DNA of 54,914 nucleotides from an uncultured Nitrospiraceae bacterium (GTDB taxonomy: Bacteria; Nitrospirota; Thermodesulfovibrionia; Thermodesulfovibrionales; Thermodesulfovibrionaceae). Location: assembly GCA_937139565.1 (NCBI GenBank), contig CAKZQH010000053.1:1-54914 (forward strand). The letters are read 5' to 3'. A program made the translations under genes and the position numbers. Positions within the stretch are counted from its first letter, which is position 1. Each line of letters starts with the position of its first letter. Shown in pieces: positions 35,777-45,372 of the stretch. The notes under the pieces were generated by a model, which saw nothing but the letters and a program-made list of their open reading frames with translations, did no database searches and had not been told where the DNA came from.

Positions 35777-36655
35777 CCAAACTTCATCAATTTAGGGTAT
35801 ATTTTATTTAAAAAACTAAATATTTCAGAAACTCATATTTTCCTTTCCCACCTAATGTAGTCTAATGTCTTTTACTCCTCTTAAAGCCAATTTCTCTCTT
35901 GCTTCGTTTACTAATATCAGAAATCTTTACCTGTAAAATTTGAATCAAAAGATGAATACTCTCTCCGTTGATTTCTAGTTTTAATCCATTGTATTCTACA
36001 CATAATCTTTCTGCTATGAGGGTATCACGATTAACGAAAGACAAGGTTCTAATGAGATTGGTATAGGATAGAGAGACCTATGAAGGAGAGAATAAAGGCA
36101 GGAAGGGGATTTCTGAGAACATAGCGTATGAATTTTGTCACTGTGAGCCTCTCGATGAGGCGAAGGAGTCTCTGACCCCTCACATGTCACTGCGAGGCCA
36201 GGAAGTGGCCGTGGCCGTCTCCACCTTCCCCATATGTCACTGCGAGGGGCTCGATGCCCCGAAGCAGTCTCTATGTAAAGCCTACAAAGAAGCAACGACG
36301 AGATCCCTTCGCTTCGCTCGCAATGACCGAAAAGGGGGCTCGCAATGACGGAAGAGGGGAGAGACGAGATTGCGGAGCCTATTCCGAACGTAGTGAGGAA
36401 TCCTGCTCCTCGCCATGACATAAAAAGAGAAGCCTCGCAATGACAGAAAGGGAGAGAGGTTCTAATTGCAAGAATAGAGCGGAACGAAGAGAGATGATCA
36501 GATTCGCAAATGAGATAATAAGGCAGGAAGAAAATATAGACAGTTAGAGGAAAATCGGATGGTTTAAAAATAGCTTAGAAGGCATGCAGACTAATTTGTA
36601 GATGATAACTCATTGATTTACAGTGGTTTTTAAGTTCTTAGTGATGAAGTTGGGT
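35777..36655. mobile_element. Decayed TIR element, copy C
   Basis: This is the full-length counterpart of 2571-3382. Ends are AACTTCATCA at the left (35781-35790) and TGATGAAGTTGGGT at the right (36642-36655). The left third, right third and central palindromic cluster (36134-36455) are all shared. The flanking frames around the cluster are interrupted, so no transposase is made. On the right it abuts the ~110-bp repeat that leads into the TetR promoter. The stretch 35641-35776 shows nothing recognisable. Confidence 0.7.
36134..36455. repeat. Palindromic repeat cluster inside copy C
   Basis: Several TCACTGCGAGG-type units are present, including hairpins with GGCCAGGAAGTGGCC and GGGGCTCGATGCCCC cores. 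The arrangement parallels that at 46014-46425, with units gained or lost. Confidence 0.75.
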
Positions 36656-36765
36656 TATATATTAGATCAGCAGGCTTTAAAAGATGGTTGCCCTTTTGGT
36701 CAGTTATTATGAGTAATACCATTTCGAAGAGATTATTTTTGAAGAAAGGAGTTTGCTTGACATCT
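36655..36765 (+). repeat. Dispersed ~110-bp repeat carrying an outward TTGACA
   Basis: This is the direct counterpart of the inverted copy at 2265-2390. Its right end contains GTTTGCTTGACA; the TTGACA (36757-36762) lies at promoter distance from the TetR gene. Confidence 0.7.
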
Positions 36766-36798
36766 TCTTTTTTTATGAAGTATGTTAGTAGTTACTAC
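36757..36798 (+). promoter_or_regulatory. Promoter and possible operator of the TetR-efflux operon
   Basis: TTGACA (36757-36762), an 18-bp spacer and TATGTT (36781-36786) are followed by the palindrome GTAGTTACTAC (36788-36798), which covers the probable transcription start and ends one base before ATG 36800. The palindrome is a reasonable autoregulatory site for a TetR repressor. Confidence 0.5.
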
Positions 36799-36799
36799 C

Positions 36800-37375
36800 A
36801 TGACAAATACGAAAGATAAAATTCTTAAGTCGGCTCTAAAGCTTTTTTCTCAAAAGGGATACCTTGGAACAACTACTAAAGAAATTGCTAAAGAAGCTGG
36901 AGTGGCAGAAGTTACCCTATTCCGCTATTTTTTATCGAAGGAGAATCTTTTTACTGAAGTTTTAAAAAGCCAGTCCTTTTTGCCAACCCTTCAAGATCTT
37001 ATTCCGAAACTAAGAAAAATGGATTATTTGGATGCCTTAGAAACTACCGCAAAATATTACCTGGATCTTCTGAAAAGAAAAAGAGATCTTATCTGTATTA
37101 TGCATACTGAAATGTTTCAATATCCCTCCCAGATAAAATCAATCCACAGTAAAATTATCCATGAAGTTTACCTTGTTTTTGCTCAATATCTTGATGAACT
37201 GAAAAAAGATGAGAAGATTAGACAAAATATTAATACTGAGCAGGCATCGCTTGCCTATTTTGGAATGCTTTTTAGTCTATTCATAAAGAAGGAACTTCTA
37301 AAAAAAAGAATAGATCTAAAGAGAACCCTTCAAACCTATATTGAAATTTTTTATGAGGGCACAAGGAGGATTTGA
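36800..37375 (+). CDS. TetR/AcrR-family transcriptional repressor
   Basis: The 191-residue protein has the TetR HTH at its N-terminus: [22 protein letters not shown], then [25 protein letters not shown]. An all-helical ligand domain follows. I take ATG 36800 (MTNTKDK) rather than 36782 because the HTH begins right after it. There is no Shine-Dalgarno, so the transcript would be almost leaderless. The stop codon directly abuts the start of the first TolC gene, making this the first gene of the efflux operon and probably its ligand-controlled repressor. Confidence 0.88.
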   Translation: MTNTKDKILKSALKLFSQKGYLGTTTKEIAKEAGVAEVTLFRYFLSKENLFTEVLKSQSFLPTLQDLIPKLRKMDYLDALETTAKYYLDLLKRKRDLICIMHTEMFQYPSQIKSIHSKIIHEVYLVFAQYLDELKKDEKIRQNINTEQASLAYFGMLFSLFIKKELLKKRIDLKRTLQTYIEIFYEGTRRI

Positions 37376-38692
37376 ATGAGGAGTAAGATTTTACTAATTT
37401 TTATAGCTATACTAATTTTTAACTGCCAAGCTATCGCAGAGGAAAATCTAACTCTATCGGATATTTTCTCTCTTGCTATGAAAAAAGCTGAAAAAGTGAG
37501 AATTGCCGAGGAAAATCTCACGATCGCAAAAGAAGGAACATATAAAGCCCTGGCAGCTCTTTTACCTACTGTTACAGCTGCTGGTAGATATACTAATTAC
37601 AGCAAAGAAAAGCTTTATAATAATCAGATTATTCAGCCCGATAAAAGCCTAATCTGGAGTATTAGCATAGAGGAAAGACTTTCCTTAGGAGGCAGAGAAT
37701 TTACCAATTATTCTATTTCCAAGGATAATCTTGCAAGAACTGAATTTGATGTCAATTCTTTTAAAGAACAATACCTTCTAAAAGTTGCTCAGGATATTTA
37801 TAATTATCTTAAGGCAAAAAGAGCCACTGAAATAGCCCAGTCAAATGTAGAAAGACTCAAAAAGCACAGAGATGCAGCAAAGATAAGGCTAAAAGTTGGT
37901 GAAGTTACAAAAACTGATGTGTTAAGAGCAGAAGCTGAACTTAGTGGAGCCGAAGCTGAACTTATTCAAGCAAAAAACATCCTAAAGGTTGCAAAATCTG
38001 TGCTTGCAAAAGATGCAGGTATTGATAGAGATTTTGAGTTACTGGAGTCAAAGCTAATAGATCCTTACTTAGAGATTAATTTGGATACCATAAAAGCAAT
38101 AGCCAAGGAGTCCCGTCCTGAGATTAAATTTGCTCAGCTTTCAAAGGAAATTGCAAGAAAGAATGTCAATTATGCAATTGGTTCTTTTTTCCCTACACTC
38201 AGTCTTTCTGCCACATATCAGAGGCTTGACCAAACTCCCTCAAACCAGGCGACAAATAAAGAATCAAGCTATGCAATTGCAGCTATTAATTTTCCAATTT
38301 TTGAAGGTGGTTTAAGAAGAGCAGAGGTGGGAGAGGCAAAAGCAAAATTAAGACAGGCAGAGCTACAGTATGATGACACAGTAAAGGAAGTTTTGATTGA
38401 TGTGGAATCAGCCTATCATAGTTATCTTACATTCAGAGACACGATCAAATCCTTAGAAGCTGAAGTGGCATTTGCAAGAGAAAACTTTAATTCTGTATCA
38501 AAACAGTATCAATATGGACTTGCAAATAGCATTGATGTAACCGATGCAAATACCTTTCTTGTAACAGCTGAACGAAAACTTATGGAAGCCCAATATAACT
38601 ACCAGCTTGCCATCTTAAGACTAAGGCAGGCAACTGGCACGCTTCTTAAGGGATTTATCAACAACGAAATAGTTGCTGGAGGAAAGCAGTAA
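37376..38692 (+). CDS. TolC-family outer membrane efflux protein (first copy)
   Basis: This outer membrane channel forms the exit duct of tripartite pumps. The 438 residues include a signal peptide (MRSKILLIFIAILIFNCQAIAEE) and two OEP repeats of long helices and short strands. Examples are DIFSLAMKKAEKVRIAEENL, VGEVTKTDVLRAEAELSGAEAEL and YQYGLANSIDVTDANTFLVTAER, whose periodic Ala/Glu/Leu pattern is typical. It is placed between tetR and the EmrA-like adaptor with no gaps. Confidence 0.9.
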   Translation: MRSKILLIFIAILIFNCQAIAEENLTLSDIFSLAMKKAEKVRIAEENLTIAKEGTYKALAALLPTVTAAGRYTNYSKEKLYNNQIIQPDKSLIWSISIEERLSLGGREFTNYSISKDNLARTEFDVNSFKEQYLLKVAQDIYNYLKAKRATEIAQSNVERLKKHRDAAKIRLKVGEVTKTDVLRAEAELSGAEAELIQAKNILKVAKSVLAKDAGIDRDFELLESKLIDPYLEINLDTIKAIAKESRPEIKFAQLSKEIARKNVNYAIGSFFPTLSLSATYQRLDQTPSNQATNKESSYAIAAINFPIFEGGLRRAEVGEAKAKLRQAELQYDDTVKEVLIDVESAYHSYLTFRDTIKSLEAEVAFARENFNSVSKQYQYGLANSIDVTDANTFLVTAERKLMEAQYNYQLAILRLRQATGTLLKGFINNEIVAGGKQ

Positions 38693-39787
38693 ATGGCTTT
38701 TGGGAATACTGCTTTAAAGATTAAAAATTCAAGAAAAATAAAGATTATTTTACTAATAATTATTGCTTTAGCTGTTTTAATTTTTATGGGAAAGGAGATT
38801 TACTACTACATAGTCTATGAACAAACAGACGATGCCTATGTAGAAGGCACTATTGTACCTATCGCACCCCAAGTTGCAGGTAAAGTATCAAAGGTTTATG
38901 TAGATTATAACCAAAGAGTTAAAAAGGGTGATCCTCTCGTAGAAATTGAGCCTGATGACTATGTTGCAGAATTGAATGCCAAAAAAGCCACGCTCAACAC
39001 TCTTCACGCACAGAGAAATGAGATAGCTTCCTCTCTTAATGAATCTCTTGCAAAACTTAGCACTGCAGAGGCAAATCTTAATGCAGCAATAGCTCAGAGG
39101 GTACTTGCTGAAAGAGAGTATGAAAGAATTAAAGGACTTTATAAAGAAGATCTTGTCTCCAAGAGTAAGTTTGACTCTGCAGAAGCAGCTCTTAAAGTTG
39201 CTTTAGCTCAGGAAAAAGCTTCAGAATCTCAAATTAAAGAAATCAAAAATGCTATAAATACACTCAAAATAAAACTCAAAACTCAACAACATCAAATTGA
39301 GAAAGCAGAGGAAGAGTTAAAAGTTGCTGAAATAAATCTTAAAAGAACTCTTATTGTCTCTCCAATTGATGGAAGAGTGGCAAAAAAAAGTGTGCAAATT
39401 GGTCAGTATGTTAAAGTTGGACAACTTATGATGGCTGTGGTTGATGAACATGACATTTGGATTGGAGCTAACTTTAAAGAGACACAGATAGAGAAAATGA
39501 GAATAGGTCAACCAGTTAAAATAAAAGTGGATGCCTATCCGGGAAAAACCTTTAAAGGACATGTGGCAAGTTTTCAGCCAGGCACTGGAGCGGTATTTAG
39601 CCTTTTTCCACCTGAAAATGCAACTGGAAACTTTGTCAAGGTTGTGCAAAGAATTCCTGTAAGAATAATCATTGATTCAGGTTTTGATCCCAATTATCCC
39701 CTTTGGCCCGGTATGTCTGTTGTACCCTATGTGGATGTAACTGTTAATACTGGTGCAAAATTGAAGGATGTGATAGGAAAAGAATGA
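38693..39787 (+). CDS. EmrA/HlyD-type membrane fusion protein
   Basis: This periplasmic adaptor is anchored by one N-terminal helix (IKIILLIIIALAVLIFMG). The 364 residues contain the lipoyl half-motif EQTDDAYVEGTIVPIAPQVAGKVSKVYV, a long coiled-coil hairpin (about 90-215) and the second lipoyl half with LIVSPIDGRVAKKSVQIGQYVKVGQ, then a beta-barrel domain. The sequence is EmrA-like, a type normally paired with an MFS (EmrB) transporter, but no EmrB gene follows; the next gene is a second TolC. It overlaps that gene by ATGA. Confidence 0.88.
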   Translation: MAFGNTALKIKNSRKIKIILLIIIALAVLIFMGKEIYYYIVYEQTDDAYVEGTIVPIAPQVAGKVSKVYVDYNQRVKKGDPLVEIEPDDYVAELNAKKATLNTLHAQRNEIASSLNESLAKLSTAEANLNAAIAQRVLAEREYERIKGLYKEDLVSKSKFDSAEAALKVALAQEKASESQIKEIKNAINTLKIKLKTQQHQIEKAEEELKVAEINLKRTLIVSPIDGRVAKKSVQIGQYVKVGQLMMAVVDEHDIWIGANFKETQIEKMRIGQPVKIKVDAYPGKTFKGHVASFQPGTGAVFSLFPPENATGNFVKVVQRIPVRIIIDSGFDPNYPLWPGMSVVPYVDVTVNTGAKLKDVIGKE

Positions 39788-41085
39788 AAAAGCGATTAAA
39801 CGTTAATAAAACTCTGCTTATTTGCTTTATTGTTGGATTCGTTGTTTTTGCAAATCTAAATTTAGAGGCAGGAGATTCTAATAATAAGGATGCTGTTCGT
39901 ATTTACAATCTTTCTGACTGTATAAATATTGCCTTAGAGAAGAATCCAGAGCTTCTTGCATCAAAACAACAGGTAGAAAAGAGCTTTTTTAAGATCGGCG
40001 AAGCCCGTTCAGGTTATTTTCCGGATATTAATCTTAGCTTGGGCTATCAGAGAAGCTATCAAGAGATGAAAGTCCCAGAGCATTATTCTAAAAATTACTC
40101 CGGACAGATTACTCTCAGTCAAAGGCTTTTTGATTTTGGCAAAACATCTACTCAGGTGGATATTCAAAAGGAATTATATAAGGCAACGGATTCACAAAAT
40201 AGAGAAACTCTTTTGGGATTAATTTACAATGTAAAAGAAGCTTACTTTAGTCTTCTTAAAGCAAAAAAACAAAAGGAGACTGCTGAAGAGGTTTTAAAAC
40301 AGGCTAAGAAACACCTTGATCTTGCTCGGGGATTTTATGAAGTTGGACTTAAACCAAAGATTGAAGTAACAAAAGCCGAAGTTGAATTAAGCAATGCAAA
40401 GCTCAATTTAATTACAGCAGAAAAAAATCAAAGGCAGGCTCTTTTGAATTTAAAAATTGCAATGGGTGCAATATATGATGAAGATTTTGACATAAAGGAG
40501 GAAGATTATGTGATAAGAAAAATAGAAGAAAAAGAGGCTTTAAAAATTGCTCAGGAACGGAATCCTCAACTGCAATCTGTAAGATTTAATAGACAGGCTT
40601 CTATATATTCAGAAGAATTAGTAAAAAAAGAATATTTACCCACTTTTTCAGGAACAGGCAGATACGGCTACAGTGGTGAAAATTTCCCTCTTGATAGAGG
40701 ATGGAGTGTGCTCCTTGAGGTTAATATACCAATTTTTAGCGGATGGTCAACCACCTACAGACTAAAACAAGCGAAGGCAGATGTGGCTTATTATTTACAT
40801 AAAGAAGAATCACTAAAACAGCAGATAACCTCTCAAATAAAAAATCTCTTCATCCAGCTAAAAGAATCCTCTCAAAGAATCGAAACGTTAAAAACCGCAT
40901 TGAAGCAGGCTAAGGAAAATTTAGACCTTGCAATGGGACGATATGAAGTGGGAGTTGGTAGTTCCATTGAAGTTGTGGATGCAATAGTGCTATATGAACA
41001 GACTAATACTCAATATTGGCAGGCTATTTATGATTACAATGTAACCTATGCATCAATTGAGAAAATTGTAGGGATAGAAAAATGA
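39784..41085 (+). CDS. TolC-family outer membrane efflux protein (second copy)
   Basis: The 433-residue protein has a signal peptide after a short basic start (MKKRLNVNKTLLICFIVGFVVFANLNLEAG) and two OEP repeats (LSDCINIALEKNPELLASKQQV; GFYEVGLKPKIEVTKAEVELSNAKL; GRYEVGVGSSIEVVDAIVLYEQ). It differs clearly from the first copy in sequence, so it is not a recent duplicate. It overlaps both neighbours by four bases, giving tight coupling with the MacA-like adaptor that follows. Confidence 0.9.
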   Translation: MKKRLNVNKTLLICFIVGFVVFANLNLEAGDSNNKDAVRIYNLSDCINIALEKNPELLASKQQVEKSFFKIGEARSGYFPDINLSLGYQRSYQEMKVPEHYSKNYSGQITLSQRLFDFGKTSTQVDIQKELYKATDSQNRETLLGLIYNVKEAYFSLLKAKKQKETAEEVLKQAKKHLDLARGFYEVGLKPKIEVTKAEVELSNAKLNLITAEKNQRQALLNLKIAMGAIYDEDFDIKEEDYVIRKIEEKEALKIAQERNPQLQSVRFNRQASIYSEELVKKEYLPTFSGTGRYGYSGENFPLDRGWSVLLEVNIPIFSGWSTTYRLKQAKADVAYYLHKEESLKQQITSQIKNLFIQLKESSQRIETLKTALKQAKENLDLAMGRYEVGVGSSIEVVDAIVLYEQTNTQYWQAIYDYNVTYASIEKIVGIEK

Positions 41086-42242
41086 AAAAGAAGAAAAAAA
41101 TTTTAATGATTTCTCTAATTTTTTTAGCTTTGCTTTTGTCCGCTGGAGTATTCATTTTTGCTGGTGGGAAAAAGAGTGAATTTAAAACGGTAAAAGTTCA
41201 AAAAGGGGAGATAACCCAGATGGTAACAGCTACAGGAAATGTAAATCCTGTAACAACAATCATCATAGGAACCAGAGTCTCTGGAACAATTGTTGCTCTT
41301 TATGCTGATTACAACTCACATGTTAAAAAGGGGCAATTAATTGCTCAGATTGACCCAACTCCCTTTGAAAATGAATTAAAACAGGCAGAAGCAGAACTTT
41401 TAAATGCAAGGGCAACGCTTTTTAAAGCATCGATAACTCTTAAAGATTCCGAAAGAACAATGAAGAGAAAGGAAGAGCTGTTTAAAAGAGACCTTATTGC
41501 AAGAAGTGAACTTGATGATGCAGAAACAGCATACAATACTGCCAAAGCCCAGTATGAGATTGCTCTTGCTCAGGTAAAAAAAGCTGAGGCTGGATTAAGG
41601 CAGGCACAAACAAATTTAGGATATACAAAAATCGTTTCACCTGTAACCGGAGTGGTTATAGCAAAGAATGTTGAAGTTGGACAGACTGTAGCTGCCAGTT
41701 TTCAGACTCCAACCCTTTTTACTATTGCGCCTGATCTTACTAAAATGCAGGTTGACACAAATGTAGATGAAGCTGATATATCGAAAATAAAGGTAGGAAT
41801 GGAGGCTAATTTTACTGTTGACGCTTATCCAGACAGAAAATTTAATGGCACCGTATCACAAATAAGACTCTCTCCGACGGTTACGCAAAATGTAGTTACA
41901 TATAATGTGGTTATATCCGTTGATAACTCCCATCTCTTACTCAAACCTGGAATGACTGCAAATGTAACCTTTGTAGTAGCAAGCAAAAAAGATGTTATAA
42001 AAATTCCAAACTCTGCCTTAAGATTTAAAATGCCCAATACACCACCATCAAAACAGCAGGGTCTTTGGGTTATTCGTGGAGGAAAGCCCGTAAGAGTAAA
42101 TATCAAAACAGGTATAAGCGATGGAGAATGGACAGAACTTTTAGAAGGAGAAATCAGAGAGGGAGAGGAAGTTATAGTTGAAGTAGGAGGGCAGAAGAAA
42201 AGCTCACCTCAAGGCACGCCTCGCCCGCCTACAAGATTTTAA
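41082..42242 (+). CDS. macA: MacA-like periplasmic adaptor of an ABC efflux pump
   Basis: The 386-residue membrane fusion protein has an N-terminal anchor helix ([23 protein letters not shown]) and the MacA-typical [35 protein letters not shown] coiled-coil hairpin lies at about 95-180, followed by the second lipoyl half [36 protein letters not shown] and a membrane-proximal domain. The Pro-rich tail is [13 protein letters not shown]. It directly precedes the macB ATPase and permease genes, so a MacA-MacB-TolC pump is expected. Confidence 0.92.
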   Translation: MKKKKKILMISLIFLALLLSAGVFIFAGGKKSEFKTVKVQKGEITQMVTATGNVNPVTTIIIGTRVSGTIVALYADYNSHVKKGQLIAQIDPTPFENELKQAEAELLNARATLFKASITLKDSERTMKRKEELFKRDLIARSELDDAETAYNTAKAQYEIALAQVKKAEAGLRQAQTNLGYTKIVSPVTGVVIAKNVEVGQTVAASFQTPTLFTIAPDLTKMQVDTNVDEADISKIKVGMEANFTVDAYPDRKFNGTVSQIRLSPTVTQNVVTYNVVISVDNSHLLLKPGMTANVTFVVASKKDVIKIPNSALRFKMPNTPPSKQQGLWVIRGGKPVRVNIKTGISDGEWTELLEGEIREGEEVIVEVGGQKKSSPQGTPRPPTRF

Positions 42243-42246
42243 AAAT

Positions 42247-42933
42247 ATGATTATTATCGTTGAAAATGTGATAAAAATATATAAATTTGGAGAACACGAG
42301 TTAAAAGTACTTGATGATGTATCGGTATCAATTGAAAAGGGAGAATTTCTTTGCATAATGGGACCTTCGGGTTCAGGTAAATCTACATTTATGAATATTC
42401 TTGGATGCCTTGATACACCTACTTCAGGAAAATATTTTCTTGATGGCATAGATGTATCAACCTTCAAAACAGATGAACTTGCAGAGATAAGAAATAAAAA
42501 AATAGGATTTGTTTTTCAGCAGTTTAATCTCTTGCCTCGAGCAACAGCCCTTGAAAATGTTGAACTACCGTTAATATATGCTGGAGTTACACCAAAAGAG
42601 AGAAAGGAACGGGCACGGGAGATTCTGGCAAGAGTAGGGCTTGGTGAAAGAGTAAATCATTATCCAAAACAACTTAGTGGTGGACAACAGCAAAGAGTTG
42701 CGATTGCTAGAGCTCTTGTAAACAATCCAACAATTATCCTTGCTGACGAACCAACTGGCAATCTTGATTCAAAATCAAGCATTGAAATAATGGAAATTTT
42801 TAAAAAATTAAATGAAGAAAAGGGACTTACTACCATAATCGTAACTCATGAGCCTGATATAGCATCATTCGGTAAAAGACAGATAAGATTCTTGGATGGT
42901 AAAATCGTTCATGATTCAAAGAAATTAGCGTAA
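42247..42933 (+). CDS. macB: MacB/LolD-type ABC transporter ATPase
   Basis: The 228-residue nucleotide-binding protein has Walker [13 protein letters not shown], the Q-loop [22 protein letters not shown], the signature [15 protein letters not shown], Walker [16 protein letters not shown] and the switch His in [10 protein letters not shown]. In E. coli MacB this domain is fused to the permease; here it is a separate gene. Together with the permease it powers transport of macrolides, peptides or lipids. The ATG is four bases after the macA stop. Confidence 0.93.
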   Translation: MIIIVENVIKIYKFGEHELKVLDDVSVSIEKGEFLCIMGPSGSGKSTFMNILGCLDTPTSGKYFLDGIDVSTFKTDELAEIRNKKIGFVFQQFNLLPRATALENVELPLIYAGVTPKERKERAREILARVGLGERVNHYPKQLSGGQQQRVAIARALVNNPTIILADEPTGNLDSKSSIEIMEIFKKLNEEKGLTTIIVTHEPDIASFGKRQIRFLDGKIVHDSKKLA

Positions 42934-42943
42934 AGAGGAAAAA

Positions 42944-44173
42944 ATGATAGTCCTATCTTCAATTATCAATATCGCTCTTCGGTCGTTAATAGCAAATAAA
43001 ATGAGAACCTTTCTTGCAATTTTAGGAATAATTATAGGAGTCGGAGCTGTGGTTACAATGGTTGCAGTTGGAACAGGAGCAAGTAATAAAATATCTGAGC
43101 AAATAGCAAGCATTGGAAGCAACTTAATATTAATACTTCCAGGAGCTACTACTCAGGGAGGCATCAGAATGGGAATTGGAACACAACAAACCCTTACAAT
43201 GGCTGACGCTGAGGCAATATCAAAGGAGTGTCCTGCTGTAGTGGCTGTAGCTCCCGTTATTTCTGGAACAGCTCAGATTGTTTACGGTAATCAAAACTGG
43301 TCAACAGCAGTAATGGGAACAACTCCTGAAATGACCACTGTTCGTGAATGGGAAGTTGTGTCTGGAAGGTTTATTACAGAACAGGATGTACGAAATGGAA
43401 CAAAAGTTGCTGTAATCGGACAAACAGTAGCAGAAAAACTTTTTGGAGATTTAGATCCCATTGGCAAATTAATTAGAATAAAAAAGATCCCCTTTGAGGT
43501 AATAGGAATACTTGACAAAAAAGGTCAATCCTTTACAGGTCAGGACCAGGATGACATAATTTATGTTCCAATTACGACATCGCAAAGAACTCTCTTTGGA
43601 CAGGTTTTGCCAGGTAGAGTAAGATTAATTTATGCAAAGGCTAATTCGCTTGAAAGCATTCCAGTAGCAACTGAGCAAATAAAAACTCTTCTAAGACAAA
43701 GACACAGAATTGGAATAAATCAGGAAGATGATTTCACTGTTATGGACCTAACTCAAATGCTAAAGGCTGCTGAGGAATCTACAAAAACTATGTCCATACT
43801 TCTTGGTGCTATTGCTTCTGTTTCTCTTTTAGTTGGAGGAATAGGAATTATGAATATTATGCTTGTTTCTGTTACAGAAAGAACAAGAGAAATAGGAATT
43901 AGAATGGCAGTTGGTGCTAAGCCAAAGGATATAAGAATGCAGTTTCTTATAGAATCTCTTTTCTTGACCACAATTGGCGGAATCTTTGGACTTCTCCTTG
44001 GGATCGGAGCTTCTTTACTGCTTTCCTCTTTAATGCAATGGCCGATCAGTATATCTATTTTTTCTGCCCTTGTTGCCTTTGGATTTTCAGCTTTTGTAGG
44101 AGTTTTCTTTGGATTCTATCCGGCTTACAAAGCCTCTGTACTTAATCCAATTGAAGCATTAAGGTACGAATAG
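42944..44173 (+). CDS. macB: MacB-type ABC permease
   Basis: The 409-residue permease has a first helix after IALRSLIANKMRTFLAILGIIIGVGAVVTMVAVG. A large periplasmic MacB_PCD domain (about 45-240) follows, then three C-terminal helices with the FtsX-type segment SVTERTREIGIRMAVGAKPKDIRMQFLIESLFL. It ends with NPIEALRYE, the classic family terminus. It lies 10 bases after the ATPase, closing the operon. The product exported is not evident; the upstream tetR suggests an inducible drug or toxic-metabolite pump. Confidence 0.94.
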   Translation: MIVLSSIINIALRSLIANKMRTFLAILGIIIGVGAVVTMVAVGTGASNKISEQIASIGSNLILILPGATTQGGIRMGIGTQQTLTMADAEAISKECPAVVAVAPVISGTAQIVYGNQNWSTAVMGTTPEMTTVREWEVVSGRFITEQDVRNGTKVAVIGQTVAEKLFGDLDPIGKLIRIKKIPFEVIGILDKKGQSFTGQDQDDIIYVPITTSQRTLFGQVLPGRVRLIYAKANSLESIPVATEQIKTLLRQRHRIGINQEDDFTVMDLTQMLKAAEESTKTMSILLGAIASVSLLVGGIGIMNIMLVSVTERTREIGIRMAVGAKPKDIRMQFLIESLFLTTIGGIFGLLLGIGASLLLSSLMQWPISISIFSALVAFGFSAFVGVFFGFYPAYKASVLNPIEALRYE

Positions 44174-44463
44174 AGATAGGAGTCAGATGTTCCAGAGGTT
44201 TATTCATATTTATACCATTCCAAAAAACGGGGGCATATCAGAGACCCATTTTATTTTGATCTAACCAACCTAATTTTAGCGACATTTTCTATGATCTAAT
44301 ACATCTATTGAAATTTGTAGGTTTATTCTGTATTATAGGATTAGACTTAATAAAAATGCTGGATAAAATAGGAACTTGTTCTTCCTCTCGCTCAATTTTG
44401 TCGCTCTCTTCTCGACCGTTATTAAGAATAAGCAAATAATTTAATTCTTAGTAGGAGGAATAT
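44174..44463. other. 290-bp intergenic region without recognisable features
   Basis: AT-rich spacer between the efflux operon and the lipoprotein gene. I see no hairpin with a T-run, tRNA or open frame. The last bases give the Shine-Dalgarno TAGGAGGAA for the next gene. Confidence 0.6.
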
Positions 44464-45372
44464 ATGATAGTTGCTAGAGTATTTGTAATGATCTTTGGAT
44501 TTATAGTTTTTTTGTTTTTAAATTCTTGTGGTCCATACTACAGTGGTTCTACCGATGGCTACTTTAAAGATGTCAGCATTAGAGCCGATTTAAGAGTAAA
44601 CCCTGAAAGATATAGCGGAGCTTGCCCGGTAACATTGAGATTTGACGGAAATATTAGAGTCACCAATTTATCAGGGGGACCAATCACTGTTAACTACAGA
44701 TTCATAAGAAGCGATGGTGCATCTTCTCCGCATTATACCCACACTCTCTATGGAGATGGAGTATTGCCTGTAAATACAACTTGGAGATTAGGCAGTTCTG
44801 ATTATGGAAAAATAGATGGATGGGTATCAATAATGGTGGTTAAACCCTATTCAGTTGAATCAAACAGAGCCTATTTTACTGTTGAGTGTAGAGGCGGCGA
44901 AAAACCAGGAGATTCAATCAGAGAAGACTGCGTTTCCCTTGATCCTTCAAGAATAGAAGTTAAGAATATTTCAGGACGATGGAAAATAGTAGATGGCAAC
45001 CGATGGATCTTTGATTTTGCAGATAAGAGAAGTGAGGCAGAACAGACATTAAGAATAATCAAATACTTTGGTATGAATCAGTCATGCTTTATTGGAAGAC
45101 CTCATCCTTCATTTTCATATCTTTTAGTATCAGGACAAGCTCCAAAAGGCGAACTTTTAGGAGAAGATTGTGTATCCTTCAACCCATATAAACTTGAAGT
45201 TGTAAAAAGCTCCGGTAGATGGAAAATATCTGATGGAAGCAGATTTCTATTTGATTTTGGCAATAAAGAGGAAGAAGCCAGACAGGCCTTAATGATAATT
45301 CGTAATTACGGCTTCAAAAAAGCCTGTTATGTTGGAAGACCTGAACCAAGTTTCATGTATTTAAAAAAATAA
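44464..45372 (+). CDS. Lipoprotein with a tandemly duplicated C-terminal domain
   Basis: The 302-residue protein has a signal helix ending in the lipobox LNSC, so Cys22 or a neighbour becomes the lipid anchor. After a beta-rich domain (about 35-155, RADLRVNPERYSG...VTLRFDGNIRV), two copies of a roughly 65-residue unit follow. Unit 1 has EDCVSLDPSRIEV, SGRWKIVDGNRWIFDF, QTLRIIKYFGMNQSCFIGRP. Unit 2 has EDCVSFNPYKLEV, SGRWKISDGSRFLFDF, QALMIIRNYGFKKACYVGRP. Each unit keeps two Cys, perhaps one disulfide. The function is unknown; exposure at the outer membrane is likely. TAGGAGGAATAT precedes ATG. Confidence 0.85.
   Translation: MIVARVFVMIFGFIVFLFLNSCGPYYSGSTDGYFKDVSIRADLRVNPERYSGACPVTLRFDGNIRVTNLSGGPITVNYRFIRSDGASSPHYTHTLYGDGVLPVNTTWRLGSSDYGKIDGWVSIMVVKPYSVESNRAYFTVECRGGEKPGDSIREDCVSLDPSRIEVKNISGRWKIVDGNRWIFDFADKRSEAEQTLRIIKYFGMNQSCFIGRPHPSFSYLLVSGQAPKGELLGEDCVSFNPYKLEVVKSSGRWKISDGSRFLFDFGNKEEEARQALMIIRNYGFKKACYVGRPEPSFMYLKK

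Noticed and set aside
35862-36044. 60-codon minus-strand frame
   Set aside because: It lies within TIR element copy C; the corresponding part of copy A is interrupted, and there is no start signal.
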